A stretch of DNA of 64,000 nucleotides, taken from NCBI RefSeq assembly GCF_050436995.1, contig NC_134757.1, positions 5,716,501 through 5,780,500 on the forward strand, read 5' to 3'. The position numbers and the translations under genes were made by a program. The notes under the pieces are model-generated. The model was not told the origin of the DNA. It ran no database searches and saw only the letters and a list, made by a program, of their open reading frames with translations. This stretch comes from Anticarsia gemmatalis (Eukaryota > Arthropoda > Insecta > Lepidoptera > Erebidae). Shown here one piece after another: positions 60,561 through 64,000 of this stretch (position 1 is its first letter; every line of letters starts with the position of its first letter).

Positions 60561-61419
60561 AAATTTTAGTTTTAGTTACCTAAGTTTCGGTACATATCAG
60601 TTCAAAGTGATGTATGCTATTTCTATAATTTATTTCCTTGATCCTTTTAATTTTATTTCTAGTTATAACATTGGGTGCATTTTATTTGGTGGGTACTCAT
60701 TCGTAACGAGTTTTTACCAGACTTTATGTTGTGATAAATTACTATTTTCTGTCTATAATTTAGCATTATGAATATTAGATGTAATGACTATAATTAATAA
60801 TATATTCCTTGGAATTTCTAAATGATATGTTTTATTATTTAACCAATACCAACTCATATGCTTAAAAAAATATAAAATGTCCTTTGTGAGTGCGAAATAA
60901 ACGAATACATAGGCGAGTACTGCAATCTGAATGGGAGCCATTCATTGAAGGCTTTAAGTAACAATCAAAGAAAGGTGAAAGTCTTAAAACAACGAAACAT
61001 GACAAATTTTCAGGGGAAATAAACGTTTATTTAATGTGCACCTTGTGCCTGCTCATCTCAATATTTTTCAAGGTGATCAACCAACGCCGATGAAAACTGA
61101 CTCGTTCCCACTTTCATTAAATCCCAACACAAACTTATGATAAACCAAGTGAGTCAAAAAAAATTTTTTTTTATTATTAATACTTACAAGTATATATACG
61201 GTTTCTCAAATACATAATAATATTAAAACACTGCCGTTAGGTAATTTCAGTAACTAAAAAACTTGTTTCGTGAAACGGGGAGGAGGCCATAACAATCCCA
61301 CAGCGACCACAGACAACTTAGTTGACATGGCGGAGTAATCAGCTGTTAATTGCAATGCTAACGATTATGTGTTATAATTTCAGTAGGTATTACTTAATTC
61401 AGTGTTCAATGCAACATTA

Positions 61420-61442
61420 CTTCATTTGAGTCTCAAATGAAG
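61420..61442. promoter_or_regulatory. Perfect 23-bp palindrome upstream of FAM117-like gene
   Basis: Arms CTTCATTTGAG and CTCAAATGAAG surround one central T. It lies 419 bp upstream of the ATG at 61861. A homodimer-binding site or simply a chance/repeat-derived palindrome; function unknown. Confidence 0.4.
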
Positions 61443-61860
61443 CAACCCGTTTATATTTTTCTAAGTGAAATTCAAAAATTATTGAAAGAAAAAAGGAATG
61501 GCGCGATGTCCCTTGTCATCTGTCAGCTTCATTCATTCATCCATTGTGCAGAAAAAATGTGACTTGTTCGCTTTGTAATTTTGTTTTTATGTAATAAGTG
61601 CTAGTTAAATATTAGATACAACCGTTATTACATCCCAATACTTTTACGAAAGTGTTGATTACCGTATTGCATAATAAGAACACTTGTACTAACACAACAG
61701 GGCCTCGTTTACCGTACTCCAAGATATTCCCTCTACAAAGAGCTTGGTGCGGCGTCGGCGAATGAAATACTTATTTTTCTTGCGCAGTGATAGTCGGATG
61801 TTACGTTTGATGAAGAAATAGGGGTGGTTTTACATTAGTGTGGTGTGAAAGGAAGCTAGA

Positions 61861-64000
61861 ATGTCGGGCCGTGTAAGGAAGCAGTCGGATTGCCCTGTGG
61901 GTAAGCAGGGACCGATGAGAGCGACCCTGCCGGTGTCGTCGGTAATGAAACAGAGTGGCGTGAAGAAGAACGCCAGCAACAGTCCGACCTTATCACCAAC
62001 GAATGCGTGGAGGCGGATATCGCCGGATCACGCCCTTTCAGGTCAACGAAGCCCAGGAGCCGTCAATTACAAAGGTAAGTGCTTTACCTCACTTCCTACA
62101 ATGGACCAAACAAAGAATTGACAAATGTAATATTCAGTTGTTGAACTGTACTATAACAATCTCAATAGTAAACATAAAATGTGACATTGTGTTTGCTGTC
62201 AAGGTGTGGTAACAAATTATTAAAATAAACCTGACAGTATTGAGGTAAAGAATAGTATTGCAGTGTTATAACTAAGGGTCCTTCCTCCTACAGTCATAAT
62301 TCAGTGTGGTGTTGTTTGTTGCTTCAAGAACTTACCAATTATTTTGTATTTGTATGATTTCAATGTCATACATCAAGTTATTAGGGGTTTGGTAGTTGAG
62401 TTACAATGTTTTGATAACAGATATTATGTAAAAAAAGATAAAACTCAGGACTGTTGTTCTGGCTCCAGTGGTTTTCTTTAAATCTCTTGTAATTGATTGA
62501 TGTTAAAAAGAGTGAAACCATATTAACTGATAATATGTACAATACCAGCTTCCAGAAACACTAATGTATAGCATTCTATTTTTAAATCAAAATGAAAGAA
62601 TCTATAAATTCACATACATACATCTTATTACAATAAAATTACTCTGATGTTTAACCATAACTATTATTTATTATTATTTTTTTAAGTATAGTTATCTGAT
62701 GTTCTAGGCAAAGGTCGGTTTGGTGCTAGTGTTATCAGGCGCACAGCTTCCCTTGACACCCTGTATCATAAAGGACAGTGGTCCAGAGACTACTATCTAC
62801 ATGCTGGCCAGTTGCAAGTTGATAAATCCACACAAGTATGTACATTATTTATTATTTTGTTAAATATACCATTGTAAATTGCAACTAAGTGTGAAATATG
62901 ATGACCCATTGTATAGAGATTGTTGAAACTTTACATGTTTTTTTATAAGCCTATACTATACTGTCCCACTGCTGGGCATAGGGACTCTCCCAGAGGACTC
63001 TTTACTTCTTAAAATATGTGTGGAAATATCCAGAAAGTTAATCCTTTGTTTTTTCATTAAACTCAGGTCACAAAATGTATCCTAGTTATAAAGCCAATGT
63101 TTGCTGGATATCTGATGGCACTGACTCCTGTTAAATGTGGAGTAAAGAATTACAAGTGCTTGTCTACCATAGGCCTCTATCTTATTTACAGCTATCTTTA
63201 TTTATTTCCAGACACAGATTATCCATTTTATCTCTGATAGGATAGATAAATGTAAGAAAGTTCTTAAAATATACTTTAGGTTTTTACACAAATGTGTAGG
63301 TGTAAGTAAAACAATTAAGCTTATCATGTATTTTCTTTTTTTCTAGACTAACAATTTTTAAAAACCAAATAAGCATTTTTAAATTACTATTTTGTAATAT
63401 TTTTTACATTACTTATCTTGGTGATTCATAGTTTAGTATTAGGCTAGGAGAGGAAACCTATAACACTATTTATATTGAGATTTATTAAGGTCTTATGCAA
63501 AAAAGCATAAGAAGCTAAAATAAAAAAGGAAAAAAATACATAATGCTCCTTTTAACTATTATAAAACCTCTTTTTAAGCTAAATGAGGGCGTAAAATTTT
63601 AATCATGCCTTGTAATTTTAGACTGATGATGGGGGTGGAGCTTCCGGCCGTTCTTCTCGAGGGTCTGATGATGACAAACTGGATCGCTTCCTCCGAAGCC
63701 GTCTTCAAAGACCACACAAACCTTCTGCATCTGGAGACAATTCAACACATTCTATGAGCACAGCTTTATGTAAGTTTTCATAGGGATTAAGTAAATAATA
63801 CTTTTTAATATTAATTATTTTTTTATGTTCTATAGCAGATAGCAAAAGGTAGACACTTATCTATCTTGGTACACGAAAATTTATTATTTGTGGGTCTTGA
63901 GGAGACTGGATTGAGCCAATGCAAAAAATTTTTGTTTGCGAATTGCAACCTTATAATATTAATTAATATTCTAATAAAATTTCTACTTCAGGGTCCCGTT
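61861..64000 (+). CDS. FAM117 / GLCCI1-like protein, N-terminal part (cut by window edge)
   Basis: Exons 61861-62074, 62708-62835, 63622-63769 and 63992 to the window end, with phases 1, 0, 1 that match. The protein starts MSGRVRKQSD, then a Ser/Pro/Lys-rich low-complexity stretch. Next is the family signature VIRRTASLDTLYHKGQWSRD (vertebrate FAM117/GLCCI1 have RRTSSLDTI...GQWPRD), and DKSTQTDD across the exon 2-3 join, which matches the family's DKATQT. Exon 3 adds SRGSDDDKLDRFLRSRLQRP. GLCCI1 is glucocorticoid-induced in mammals and FAM117 proteins have no known enzymatic role; nothing more specific is safe for the insect gene. The rest of the gene lies beyond 64000. The ATG at 61861 is the first in frame in a GC-richer first exon with a standard G|GTAAGT donor. 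Confidence 0.85.
62961..63000 (+). repeat. Lepidopteran repeat fragment (TCCCACTGCTGGGC core)
   Basis: CTGTCCCACTGCTGGGCATA followed by a decayed GGGACTCTCCCAGAGG block, in intron 2 of the FAM117-like gene. Confidence 0.6.

Larger units (their letters stand above)
60147..61860. other. UBE4A 3' flank and upstream region of FAM117-like gene
   Basis: UBE4A 3' UTR and intergenic DNA. AATAAA hexamers occur near 60896 and 61016. It contains a retroelement tail fragment (60491-60560) and a palindrome (61420-61442). The last 350 bp should hold the promoter and 5' UTR of the next gene. No other exon seen. Confidence 0.45.

Overview
The window is nuclear DNA from an insect, almost certainly a lepidopteran. 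It is AT-rich, the genes are split by introns with GT-AG junctions, and the spaces between exons are full of short mobile-element copies of lepidopteran type: non-autonomous Helitrons ending in a GGGTCAGCTAG terminus, a tRNA-derived SINE, pieces carrying the TCCCACTGCTGGGC core, and the 'GGGAGAGGCCTATGTC' 3'-end repeat. No bacterial, plasmid or CRISPR feature is present.

Layout. 1-1860: a decayed pogo/Tigger-type transposase remnant inside a cluster of GTGGACGCGA motifs, interrupted by a Helitron copy. 1861-7544: no recognised gene; a long hairpin (5642-6119), dispersed repeats and NRF-1-type palindromes. 7545-25105 (+): a four-exon GT92 (DUF23) glycosyltransferase of 553 residues, with a first intron of about 12.8 kb that holds a fresh Penelope-like retroelement (9811-12090), a MITE, Helitrons and a tRNA-Gly gene. 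25106-42097: about 17 kb without a convincing protein gene; Helitrons, a textbook hAT-type MITE with an 8-bp target duplication (39059-39678) and a tRNA-Gln gene. 42098-43276 (+): IFT22/RABL5, four exons, 181 residues. 44971-48513 (-): a three-CCCH-finger protein of the ZC3H4/suppressor-of-sable family, 1180 residues, coding region in one exon. 51807-60146 (+): the U-box ubiquitin E4/E3 factor UBE4A, 16 exons, 1036 residues. 61861-64000 (+): the first four exons of a FAM117/GLCCI1-like gene, cut by the window edge.

The genes are unrelated housekeeping loci: Golgi glycosylation, intraflagellar transport, nuclear RNA termination/decay, ubiquitin chain extension and a poorly known FAM117 protein. 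IFT22 and the zinc-finger gene converge; the zinc-finger gene and UBE4A diverge across 3.3 kb. UBE4A and the FAM117-like gene are head-to-tail. All exon joins reported here were checked for reading-frame phase by hand.

No wholly new multi-gene system is visible. The items most worth a second look are the Penelope-like element with 562-bp near-identical inverted arms and a 14-bp target duplication, an array of D-x-D-(hydrophobic)-R motifs in the zinc-finger protein, the GTGGACGCGA array around the transposase remnant, the 195-bp-arm hairpin, and the TCATGA-rich hAT MITE.
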